Source: an uncultured Planctomycetaceae bacterium
GTDB lineage: Bacteria > Planctomycetota > Planctomycetia > Pirellulales > Thermoguttaceae
DNA: 9,612 nt
Assembly: GCA_947307005.1 (NCBI GenBank)
Contig: CAMZHY010000102.1
Coordinates: 1-9,612 of the forward strand
Reading direction: 5' to 3'
In this document: positions 1-6,175 of the stretch, piece after piece
How the letters are laid out: each line of letters starts with the position of its first letter
Numbering within the stretch: position 1 is the first letter of the stretch
Made by a program: the position numbers and the translations under genes
The notes under the pieces: generated by a model
Told to the model about the DNA's origin: nothing
Database searches by the model: none
The model's input: the letters and a program-made list of their open reading frames with translations, nothing else

Positions 1-929
1 ACGGTTGCGCGACCGTTGAAACTCAGCGCCATCGCGCGCGAGAATTTCGGACTCTTAGGACTGTAAAAATCCGAGTAGTCGAACGCGGGCGTTTGATTCG
101 GGTTTTCAAGGGGCGCGAAAACAACGTCGTCGCGTTCGGTTTTGAGCGCAAGACAGGACATGGCGACGTCGACGTCGTCCGCGCCAATTCCTGTGCTTGC
201 GGGATAAATTGCGCCAAGATCAATTCCCTTGGGAAGTCGTTCCTCGAGGAAGCGCGTTCCGTAAAAGAAGTCGGAACGAGCTCGATTAAGCTCCTTGTAA
301 CGTTGCGTTTCTCCCTCTTCTAGAACAATATGTCCTTGGTAAAGCCAAGTGCGGAAGACTTGTGGGAAAAGGAAACCGTTTCCCTCAACTTCCGCGCGCA
401 TCCGAGAAAACGCGTCAAAAGACCGTTCATAAGCGCCGATAGGAAGTTCGCCGGGGATAAAGCCGCCAAAAAAACCGATCGAAACGTCGTCGTATTCTAC
501 GACGGAGGCGTGTTCGCCGCATTCGTACACGCTGATTGGCGTCGAGTTGACGGACGAATTAGAAGAATTAACGGCGACGGCAAGGAGAACGACGTCGTAG
601 GAATCGTCGCAAGGCGTTTGCGCGACAAAGGTTGTCGCAGGGGTGAAACTTTCATCCCAAACCTTATTCATGACGGCGCGAACAAGTTCCTTGTCGCCGA
701 TATTGCGGAGGAAGACGTCAAGCTTAACGATTCCTTCGAAATCAAGTTCTTCCAGCGCCGATTGAAGATTTTCGAACGCGGAAAAAATTTGGGCGCGAGT
801 GTTTCCTGAGACTGTTGGAACGGCGACTCCGTTAAAATAATCAACCCCGTTTTTGTCAATTAACGAATACGCGCAACCGTTTACGGATCCGCGTTGCAAC
901 GTTTGGGTTTCCTTACGTGGACTGAGCAT
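1..929 (-). CDS. Chorismatase-family (FkbO/Hyg5/XanB2-like) RidA-fold protein, C-terminus cut by window edge
   Basis: No single long ORF is obvious here, but the minus strand is open without a stop from about 1001 to the window edge; from ATG 929 it gives 309 residues. Residues 32-107 read as a RidA/YjgF-type subdomain (FNGVAVPT, an amphipathic helix, VVK-like strand VKLDVFLRNIGDK, then PATTFVAQTPC). Residues 190-300 match what I recall of chorismatases: FRTWLYQG, QRYKELNRARSDFF, YPASTGIGADD, LENPNQTPAFDY and SPKSPKFSRA. Known family members cleave chorismate to pyruvate plus a dihydroxycyclohexadiene or hydroxybenzoic acid, and are built from two RidA-like halves. The C-terminal part carrying the catalytic glutamate lies outside the window, so the reaction cannot be judged. 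ATG 929 is preferred because GGAG lies 11 bases upstream and a strong promoter places the transcript start below the alternative ATG at 1001. A plain RidA-like protein without chorismatase activity is possible. Confidence 0.75.
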   Translation of the reverse strand, partial: MLSPRKETQTLQRGSVNGCAYSLIDKNGVDYFNGVAVPTVSGNTRAQIFSAFENLQSALEELDFEGIVKLDVFLRNIGDKELVRAVMNKVWDESFTPATTFVAQTPCDDSYDVVLLAVAVNSSNSSVNSTPISVYECGEHASVVEYDDVSIGFFGGFIPGELPIGAYERSFDAFSRMRAEVEGNGFLFPQVFRTWLYQGHIVLEEGETQRYKELNRARSDFFYGTRFLEERLPKGIDLGAIYPASTGIGADDVDVAMSCLALKTERDDVVFAPLENPNQTPAFDYSDFYSPKSPKFSRAMALSFNGRAT

Positions 930-1003
930 CGGTGAAGAGTCTCCATGAATCTCGGAATCGGTCGTGACGTTTCCCGCACGACGAACGAATCTACTTCCCA
1001 TTG

Positions 1004-1032
1004 ATTTTATACGAGATTGGTTGAGATTTCAA
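1004..1032 (-). promoter_or_regulatory. Sigma-70-like promoter of the chorismatase-like gene
   Basis: On the minus strand TTGAAA (1027-1032) and TAAAAT (1004-1009) are separated by exactly 17 bases; each box differs from consensus at one position. Transcription would begin near 997, just below the ATG at 999-1001. This favours ATG 929 as the true start and leaves a leader of about 70 bases. Confidence 0.6.
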
Positions 1033-1136
1033 ACATTCAGTTGCCAGAGGAATGAAAAAAGTCTCTTTTCGTGGAATCAATCCTGAGAATTGTTACAAGG
1101 GTCTTTCAGAAATTGCGAAAAGACCTGCAGAAAACG

Positions 1137-1172
1137 AAAAAAACAGGCCCTTCGTCGTGAAGAGCCTGTTTT
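1137..1172 (-). terminator. Rho-independent terminator of rplM-rpsI
   Basis: An inverted repeat has outer arms 1140-1148 and 1164-1172 (AAAACAGGC / GCCTGTTTT), one mismatch (1149/1163), inner arms CTTC/GAAG (1150-1153, 1159-1162) and a five-base loop GTCGT. Read on the minus strand it ends in a run of T from 1143 down to 1137. It sits 37 bases after the rpsI stop codon, where an operon terminator is expected. Confidence 0.88.
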
Positions 1173-1208
1173 GAACAAAATTTCGATCGAAAAAACAGAT
1201 CGCCAAGA

Positions 1209-1634
1209 TCAACGCTTGGAGAACTGCGTGCTGCGGCGCGCCTTGCGACGACCATACTTTTTGCGTTCGACTTCGCGAGCGTCGCGGGTCAGCAGATTCT
1301 TTTCGCGGAGAACCGCTTCACATTCGGGGTCGTACGCCAACAGGGCGCGGGCGACGCCAAGTTTACAGGCGTCGGCCTGTCCCGTCGTTCCGCCGCCGAA
1401 GACCGTGATGACGACGTCGACGGATTCGCGTTTTTCCGTCGCAATCAGCGGCGCGAGGACCGAATTGCGAAGCTGAACGGAACGGAAAAATTCTTCAAAC
1501 TCACGATTGTTGACGCTGATGCGCCCTTGACCGGCGCGGATGCGAACTCGCGCGACGGCGCACTTACGACGACCGGTTCCGAGTTTATCGTTTTTGCCGT
1601 TGCCTTCGATGACGTAATTGCCACGTTTAATCAT
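1209..1634 (-). CDS. rpsI: 30S ribosomal protein S9 (uS9)
   Basis: The 141-residue product carries the full S9 signature: GTGRRKCAVARVRI near residue 19, a GGG-TTGQADA segment in the middle, LLTRDAREVERKKYGRRKAR and the C-terminal QFSKR. In the ribosome the basic C-terminal tail of S9 reaches towards the P-site tRNA. The protein is slightly longer than the usual ~130 residues because of an N-terminal extension of about 18 residues before GTGRRK. A cysteine stands where many homologues have serine in RRKSAVARV. The ATG at 1632-1634 is preceded by a purine-rich stretch (GGGATAAAGAGA). It lies 39 bases after rplM on the same strand, the conserved bacterial order, and is followed by a strong terminator. 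Confidence 0.98.
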   Translation of the reverse strand: MIKRGNYVIEGNGKNDKLGTGRRKCAVARVRIRAGQGRISVNNREFEEFFRSVQLRNSVLAPLIATEKRESVDVVITVFGGGTTGQADACKLGVARALLAYDPECEAVLREKNLLTRDAREVERKKYGRRKARRSTQFSKR

Positions 1635-1673
1635 TCTCTTTATCCCTTCAATAAACTATTACTGTTCGCAGAT

Positions 1674-2132
1674 TCACTTTTGGGGCGCCTCAAGAGCCTC
1701 GGGCTGCTGAGCCTGATGCGGATGCTCGTCCGACGTATAGGTCTTGAGTTTGGTCAGCATCTGAACGCCAAGTTTGTTTTTGGGAAGCATGCGGCGAACA
1801 GCTTCACGAAGGATAAGCTCGGGACGACGAGCAAGGCGCTCGCCAGCCGTTTCGCTACGGAGTCCCGGATAACCGGTGGTCCAAGTGTATTTTTTGTTTT
1901 CCCATTTACGACCCGTGAACTTGACCTTGTCAACGTTCGTGACGATAACATAGTCGCCGGTATCGACGTGGGGGGTGTATGTCGGGCGATGTTTGCCCAT
2001 GAGAATCATAGCGATATCGCTAGCAAGACGACCAACAACCTTATCGGTTCCGTCGACAACATGCCACTTCTGCTCGACTTCGCCGGGTTTAGCGACGTAA
2101 GTCTTGTGCGTCAACGTCCACTTCTTTTCCAT
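1674..2132 (-). CDS. rplM: 50S ribosomal protein L13 (uL13)
   Basis: The 152-residue product is a complete L13: KWHVVDGTDKVVGRLASDIAMILMGKHRP near the N-terminus, GDYVIVTNVDKVKFTGRKW, the TGYPGLRSETAGE loop, REAVRRMLPKNKLGVQML, and a C-terminal HPHQAQQPE. L13 is an early-assembling 23S rRNA-binding protein. The ATG at 2130-2132 has an AAAGG Shine-Dalgarno-like element with 8 bases of spacing. It is the first gene of the rplM-rpsI pair; a promoter must lie in the 2133-2631 gap, but no hexamer pair there is convincing. A short acidic/proline tail after HPHQAQ is the only unusual part. Confidence 0.98.
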   Translation of the reverse strand: MEKKWTLTHKTYVAKPGEVEQKWHVVDGTDKVVGRLASDIAMILMGKHRPTYTPHVDTGDYVIVTNVDKVKFTGRKWENKKYTWTTGYPGLRSETAGERLARRPELILREAVRRMLPKNKLGVQMLTKLKTYTSDEHPHQAQQPEALEAPQK

Positions 2133-2631
2133 TATGACAACCTTTAAACACTGAACTGAAACGTAACAATCTGCGCGGATATTTCGCCGGACGAAACCTC
2201 AAAAATTCCACGACTGGAAATAACACGCTCCATTGACGATGAGAAACTGACGTCTGCCGTTTCAAAACCATGAATGGAGGAACGACAAAAACGCGCGGGA
2301 GAAAAATTCCCCATGAAACGCAGACGAATAAGGAGCGGTCTGGTTATATCGGGTCGAACGTCGCGACCTAGCGAATTGTCGTCTTGAAAAGCCGTTTAAC
2401 AACGACTTCGACGGCGTTCCCGCGCGTCGAGCAGAGCGAAACTCCTCGCGTCCTATACGCGATAGACGAACCGCCCCGTCCAAGGTTTGCGTAGCATTCT
2501 AACTCCAGCCCATTTTCTGAAAAGGGGGGGAAGAATCTTCCGAAGAAAGTTTTTTTAACGAATAACAACGTCAATGAAGAAAGCCACGCTTTCTTATCAG
2601 ACGGAGACGGAGGTATTAGAAACGCGCGCCG
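2133..2631. other. Gene-poor gap upstream of rplM and downstream of the PEGA lipoprotein gene
   Basis: About 500 bases with no convincing gene. Short minus-strand frames of 60-73 codons have Arg/Ser-rich translations with no recognisable motif and overlap one another or rplM. The stretch holds a perfect 8-bp inverted repeat at 2577-2595, a G run at 2524-2530, a T run at 2550-2556 and a small 5-bp hairpin (2206-2219) with a minus-strand T run. It must contain the rplM promoter and leader. I found no tRNA-like fold and no well-spaced -35/-10 pair. Confidence 0.5.
2577..2595. repeat. Perfect 8-bp inverted repeat, possible 3' end of the lipoprotein transcript
   Basis: AAGAAAGC (2577-2584) and GCTTTCTT (2588-2595) are exact reverse complements around a 3-base loop. 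It begins 36 bases after the lipoprotein stop codon on the minus strand, so it could stabilise or end that transcript. There is no T run directly after it on the minus strand, so it is not a canonical intrinsic terminator. Confidence 0.4.
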
Positions 2632-3147
2632 TCAAGGAGACGACGGCTGGGATCCAGCGTAGCGATCGATAGAGTTGTTATGGACTTCTTCACGGAGTCT
2701 CGAAGCTTTTTCGTAAAGTTCGTTTTCCGGAATTTCACGCTTCTGCTCCAGAACGATGTGACAGGACTGCTCGTCTCTGAGTTCGCCGGGAGTAAAATTT
2801 TCCGAAAAGAAATCGACGCCCGGATAATGATACCAAGGGCAACCCGCCTTGTAATACGTTTCCTTCATCTCGTATCCCTCTTTACAGCATTTGATGTTGT
2901 AGATTCCGGAATAAAGGAAATTTTGCGAGATAGGCGTCTTGCCAATCTCTTTGTTGTTAAGGTAGACAATCGCGCCGGGCGGTTCGGAGGTGATCGTCAA
3001 TCGGCGCCGAACGCCGTTACAACCGGAAGTCGTTGCGATAAGCCAAGAACAGATCGCCGTTAAGACGACAATGCGAGAGACTAGCCGCGCCCAATCGATC
3101 TTCAACGAGCGTTTCCCGCCAACGACGTCCTTTTTTTCTCTTGTCAT
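2632..3147 (-). CDS. PEGA-domain lipoprotein, planctomycete type
   Basis: The 171-residue product has a basic N-region, a hydrophobic segment at residues 22-39 and a lipobox-like TSGC with Cys43 as the candidate lipidated residue, suggesting an exported, membrane-anchored protein. A PEGA domain follows at residues 47-95: RRLTITSEPPGAIVYLNN, EIGKTPIS, and KEGYEMKE. The segment PWYHYPGVDFFSENFTPGELRDE (residues 104-126) resembles PEGA lipoproteins I recall from Pirellulales. PEGA domains are surface beta-sandwich modules of unknown precise role. Four extra cysteines (87, 88, 103, 129) after the lipobox could form disulfides. The frame is open to a TTG at 3255 and has an ATG at 3231. The ATG at 3145-3147 is chosen because it leaves a normal-length signal peptide; ATG 3231 (199 residues, weak GGA upstream) is the alternative. 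Confidence 0.83.
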   Translation of the reverse strand: MTREKKDVVGGKRSLKIDWARLVSRIVVLTAICSWLIATTSGCNGVRRRLTITSEPPGAIVYLNNKEIGKTPISQNFLYSGIYNIKCCKEGYEMKETYYKAGCPWYHYPGVDFFSENFTPGELRDEQSCHIVLEQKREIPENELYEKASRLREEVHNNSIDRYAGSQPSSP

Positions 3148-3669
3148 AATCGAAGCATTCCGACAGTTTCTTTTTTGCGGCGGACAAAACGCGCCGGGGT
3201 CAGAGTAGCCAAAACGGCGATCAGAGTCCATAGCAATTCCGAGGCCAACTCTCAATCGCGCTGGGAACTATATTTTCCTAAACCGATTGAATTTTCATAA
3301 CTATATTGTCAAAACAGGATGTTTGTAGAATATTTACTGTTCTAGCGTTAGCGATTCCCAATCAATTTTAAAAATCATTAGAGAAAAATCGGTTTTCAAG
3401 GGAATTTTTTGAAAGATTTTCTTTCTAAAAGCGTACTTTACTTTGGCGGAGCGTCTGGCGTTGTTTCCCGCGTTGTTTGGGCCGCGTTTCCGATTGCTCG
3501 TCGCTCCGAAAAGCGGTTCGGTAAGAAATTTGACCGTTTTAACGGGAAAAGGTCCAAATTGGTCTTTATTCGAACGCCGTTTCCCATGTATACTCCCTGC
3601 GCGGTCTTTAGTCTTCGCAAGCGAAGCTTGACGTTGGTTAAAGGTCGCCAAACCAGTCGACAGGTTAAG
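3148..3669. other. Divergent intergenic region between lipoprotein and sigma-factor genes
   Basis: About 520 bases, AT-rich at 3270-3430, with no gene I can defend. The minus half holds a TTGACA (3307-3312) and two copies of AATATAGTT (3266-3274 and 3299-3307), each containing TATAGT; none forms a well-spaced promoter pair. The plus half has TATACT at 3589-3594 and a 14-base inverted repeat CTTCGC-AA-GCGAAG at 3613-3626. The sigma-factor frame is open upstream to a TTG at 3409, preceded by AAGGGA. That extension would be strongly basic with only three acidic residues, unlike the rest of the protein, so I treat it as leader. Confidence 0.5.
3613..3626. repeat. Inverted repeat in the sigma-factor leader
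   Basis: CTTCGC (3613-3618) and GCGAAG (3621-3626) are exact reverse complements separated by AA. The element lies 44 bases before the sigma-factor start codon and about 20 bases after a TATACT that could be a -10 box. It could be an operator or a small leader hairpin; the sequence alone does not decide. Confidence 0.35.
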
Positions 3670-4338
3670 ATGAACGCTATGTTTGACTATGTCGCCGTTT
3701 CCTCCGAATTGGACTCTTGGTCCGACGAAGAACTCGTTTTTGAATATCGAACGTTTGGAAACGAGAGGTGTTTTGAGGAGATTGTTCGTCGATATCGCTT
3801 GGTTCTCGCCCGCTATTTATCCAAACAGTTCGGGCTCGTCCCATGCCAAATCGAGGAAGCGCTCCAAGCGACCTTTGCGCGGGTGATTGAGAAAATTAGT
3901 CAATTCGACCCGTCTCGCCGCTTTCGTCCTTGGATATACCGTATCGCCTATTCCCAGACGATCAATATTTTTTACAGAGGTTCCGCGCGGATCAAACAGG
4001 TCTCTTTCGACGAAGTTTCTTCGTCCGAGACCCCTTCCCGAGCAAACGAATTCGAGGGAGACGCGCCGGATCCTGCGGAAATCGCCGAACGCAAGGATTT
4101 TGAACGGCGCCTTCACGACGCGGTTCGACGTCTTCCTTCGTCGTATCGCGAAGTCGTTGAGATCGTGTTCTTCGAGGGAATGACGTACGTTGCGGCCGCT
4201 CGCGTTCTTAACCTTGCTTCTACGACCGTCGCGAGGCGACTCCGTAGAGCGCTGGAAATGACGCGGAATTTCCTCGTTGCGGAAAGGTTGGACGTCCTTG
4301 CAAACGCCCCCCTCGCGCTGACGAACAGCGCAGGGTAA
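3670..4338 (+). CDS. ECF-type RNA polymerase sigma factor
   Basis: The 222-residue product has the two-domain layout of extracytoplasmic-function sigma factors, which direct RNA polymerase to a dedicated promoter set. Region 2 spans about residues 32-103 (FEEIVRRYRLVLARYL; EEALQATFARVIEKISQFDP, where common ECFs have VQETFLRV; RFRPWIYRIAYSQTINIFYR). A long acidic linker (104-144, SSETPSRANEFEGDAPDPAE) joins region 4 at about 145-200, with LPSSYREVVEIVFFEGMTYVAAARVLNL and the recognition helix STTVARRLRRAL. The start is the ATG at 3670, with AGG five bases upstream; ATG 3679 is a close alternative. The gene ends 129 bases before a co-directional gene for a membrane protein with an anti-sigma-like N-terminus. 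The usual acidic 2.2 sequence is altered (IEEALQ), and the linker is long. The family is secure; the stimulus is unknown. Confidence 0.9.
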   Translation: MNAMFDYVAVSSELDSWSDEELVFEYRTFGNERCFEEIVRRYRLVLARYLSKQFGLVPCQIEEALQATFARVIEKISQFDPSRRFRPWIYRIAYSQTINIFYRGSARIKQVSFDEVSSSETPSRANEFEGDAPDPAEIAERKDFERRLHDAVRRLPSSYREVVEIVFFEGMTYVAAARVLNLASTTVARRLRRALEMTRNFLVAERLDVLANAPLALTNSAG

Positions 4339-4395
4339 ATTCAACCGAAACGACGTTCTTACCGCGTCTAATCGTCCCGTTTGTACGCTTGCCCC

Positions 4396-4424
4396 AACTC
4401 CTCTGAGTTCCCGCCGCGTATAAT
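4396..4424 (+). promoter_or_regulatory. Candidate promoter for the anti-sigma gene with a hyphenated palindrome at -35
   Basis: A perfect TATAAT (4419-4424) lies 43 bases before the GTG start of the downstream gene. At the -35 distance there is no TTGACA, but instead AACTC-CTCT-GAGTT (4396-4409), an exact 5-bp inverted repeat. This looks like either an activator-dependent promoter or one read by an alternative sigma factor, possibly the one encoded just upstream. The assignment is inferred from spacing only. Confidence 0.35.
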
Positions 4425-4467
4425 CGTTGGTCAAGCGCAGTCGCGCCGATTGGCGTCGAGGTAAGAA

Positions 4468-6162
4468 GTGAACGATTTAGATCGTGAAAAGTTGATAGAT
4501 TACGTTCTGGGACGCTTGAGTCCGGAAGAAACGCTGGCGTTTGAGGAAAACGTCAGAGCGGATTCCTCGCTTGCTCATGCGCTTTCCACTCTTCGGAACG
4601 AGCTTGTCAATATTTCTTCTCACGCCGACGTCAACAGCGCCCTTGACGAGGCGTTGCGTCGCAGGTTTGAAGGCGCCGATTCTAGCGCGTTTCCGTCCGA
4701 GACGGAGCGCGACGCGAACGACGATTCGTCTATCTCCGAAGAGGGCGACGTACCTCAACGCGTATCTAAGCCAAACTCTAAAAGATTTCGTTTTATTCCT
4801 AAACGGGTTGTCGTTCCTCGTCGAGAAGAGACTTCGCTGATTTTTAAACGCGCTTCCGTTCTGACAGACGAGGAACGAAGTCGCAGACTTCTCTGGTCGT
4901 CTCGCGTTGCAAGGACGCGTCGTCGGTCCCTTGACGGCGGTTACCGTCCCTATAAAACGACTCCGAGCGTCGATTTTGGCGTTCCACTCTCCGCAAGTTC
5001 TTTCGACGACGGGATTCCTTGTCTTTCCTCCTCGGTCGATGTTTCGGGCGACGAGGGCGCGTTTGTCGTTTCTTCCGTCGTTTTCAATTCCGAAACGTTG
5101 CGAGTCGAGTCTGAAGGTTCGCGGACGTCTATCTCGGCGATAAAGGTCGTTCCTTTGAAAGTCGACGCGTCGCCGTTAGTCGGCGGAGGTTTTGAGAAAC
5201 TTCTCGACTTCTCCGTAGAGGCGCGTCCGAACGAGCCAAGCGCGGCGACAAGTTCTTTTTCTTTCGACGAGACAGTCGACGAGGCGGAAGCGCTTTCACG
5301 GTTCACGCTTAACCCCCTGACGTACGTTCACGGCAGCGTTAAGCCGACGCCTCGCTTCCGTCGCGCCAAGCCGTATTCTTTCGACGAATTTCAAGGGAAA
5401 TCTGCGGTCGAAGGTCGCGAATCTCAAGTTGCGACGGGTTCTCCTGAACGGAGCGCTTCTCTGACGCGCGAGGAAGTGCTCGAAGAAATTGCCGCGATTT
5501 TCGGTCAGAACGCGAGCATTTTACAAAGACCGGGAGTTTATCTCGCCGTCGCGGGAGCCGAGGTGGACGAGGAGGAGAACGGTCCGACTCTTTCCGCAGA
5601 GGATTTGCGACTTGCCGAACTGCTGGGGCACGCGCCGAGCGCGATCGAAAGAAACGAGTACTATTGGGAAGAAGAGGACGCGGAAGATTCCGAGTTCGCT
5701 TCCGGATCCGATCTAAGCCTCCCGACAAAAATTTTTCTTATTGCAACGGCGCCTCCCGCATACGTTGGTCGCGTTGTGTTAAAAATGTTTCGCGGGCTTG
5801 AAAGTAAAAGCGTTGAATATAGCGAAAGGGGCGCGGGCGTTACCCGTCGTCACGACGGTCCCGGACCGAAGGGGGGTGTCGACGCCGCAGTTCCTTTAAT
5901 CGCCGGGGTCGCGCTCGCAGTCGGCGTCGTTTTTCCCATGCTGAAATACGTCGCGACGGAAATCATTATGACCGTTGCAGAGAGCAAAGTGCGCAAACTT
6001 AGCGGAAACCTATCGGTTTCTCCGCATGATCCTGAAATCGACGTCATTCCGTTCATCTCCGAACAGATTCTTTTCCCCCATTACGAGGCGGTCGAGTTTG
6101 GAGACGAGGCGAGTAGGAACGAGATGGAGAACGACGGATATCCCGTGACGTCCGCGGAGTAA
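4468..6162 (+). CDS. Large single-pass membrane protein with zinc-less anti-sigma-like N-terminus
   Basis: The 564-residue product starts at GTG 4468, supported by GAGG six bases upstream. Residues 3-45 (DREKLIDYVLGRLSPEETLAFEEN...ADSSLAHALSTLRNEL) have the helical layout of anti-sigma N-terminal domains: a short helix, GRLSPEE turn and a long helix. The His/Cys zinc ligands of ZAS domains are absent, as in zinc-less anti-sigma domains. Residues 50-410 are acidic, Ser/Val-rich, weakly structured and unrecognised. A moderately hydrophobic stretch occurs at 419-438, and one clear transmembrane helix at 473-492 (AAVPLIAGVALAVGVVFPML), leaving about 70 residues at the C-terminus, probably outside. 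Its position 129 bases after an ECF sigma gene suggests that it holds that factor at the membrane. This is inference; a structural or envelope role is possible. It is far longer than usual anti-sigma factors, typically 200-300 residues. Confidence 0.6.
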   Translation: MNDLDREKLIDYVLGRLSPEETLAFEENVRADSSLAHALSTLRNELVNISSHADVNSALDEALRRRFEGADSSAFPSETERDANDDSSISEEGDVPQRVSKPNSKRFRFIPKRVVVPRREETSLIFKRASVLTDEERSRRLLWSSRVARTRRRSLDGGYRPYKTTPSVDFGVPLSASSFDDGIPCLSSSVDVSGDEGAFVVSSVVFNSETLRVESEGSRTSISAIKVVPLKVDASPLVGGGFEKLLDFSVEARPNEPSAATSSFSFDETVDEAEALSRFTLNPLTYVHGSVKPTPRFRRAKPYSFDEFQGKSAVEGRESQVATGSPERSASLTREEVLEEIAAIFGQNASILQRPGVYLAVAGAEVDEEENGPTLSAEDLRLAELLGHAPSAIERNEYYWEEEDAEDSEFASGSDLSLPTKIFLIATAPPAYVGRVVLKMFRGLESKSVEYSERGAGVTRRHDGPGPKGGVDAAVPLIAGVALAVGVVFPMLKYVATEIIMTVAESKVRKLSGNLSVSPHDPEIDVIPFISEQILFPHYEAVEFGDEASRNEMENDGYPVTSAE

Positions 6163-6175
6163 AACATTTCGTTTT

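Noticed and set aside
330..809. A 159-codon open frame on the plus strand
   Set aside because: It lies opposite the chorismatase-like frame, which has recognisable family motifs along its whole length. The plus-strand translation is basic and motif-free.
1527..2147. A 206-codon plus-strand frame opposite rpsI and rplM
   Set aside because: Both ribosomal genes on the other strand are unmistakable, so this is a shadow of them.
2206..2219. Small hairpin TTCCA-CGAC-TGGAA with a minus-strand T run, as an attenuator of rplM
   Set aside because: The stem is only 5 bp and AT/GC-mixed; too weak to call without covariation.
2529..2556. GGAAG-AAT-CTTCC hairpin and a T7 run on the plus strand as a terminator
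   Set aside because: No plus-strand gene lies upstream, and the hairpin and the T run are separated by eight bases.
2262..2574. Short minus-strand frames of 68-73 codons in the gap before rplM
   Set aside because: They overlap each other in different frames, are Arg/Ser/Phe-rich, have no motif and no convincing ribosome binding site.
3264..3290. GGAACT on the plus strand as an ECF-type -35 box for autoregulation of the sigma gene
   Set aside because: No matching -10 element follows at 16-17 bases, and it lies about 400 bases from the sigma start.
3334..3651. A 105-codon minus-strand frame upstream of the lipoprotein gene
   Set aside because: It starts with TTG without a good binding site, its translation is basic and unstructured, and it overlaps the likely sigma-factor leader.
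3817..4434. A 205-codon minus-strand frame opposite the sigma factor
   Set aside because: The plus-strand sigma factor has clear regions 2 and 4; the minus frame is Arg-rich and a shadow.
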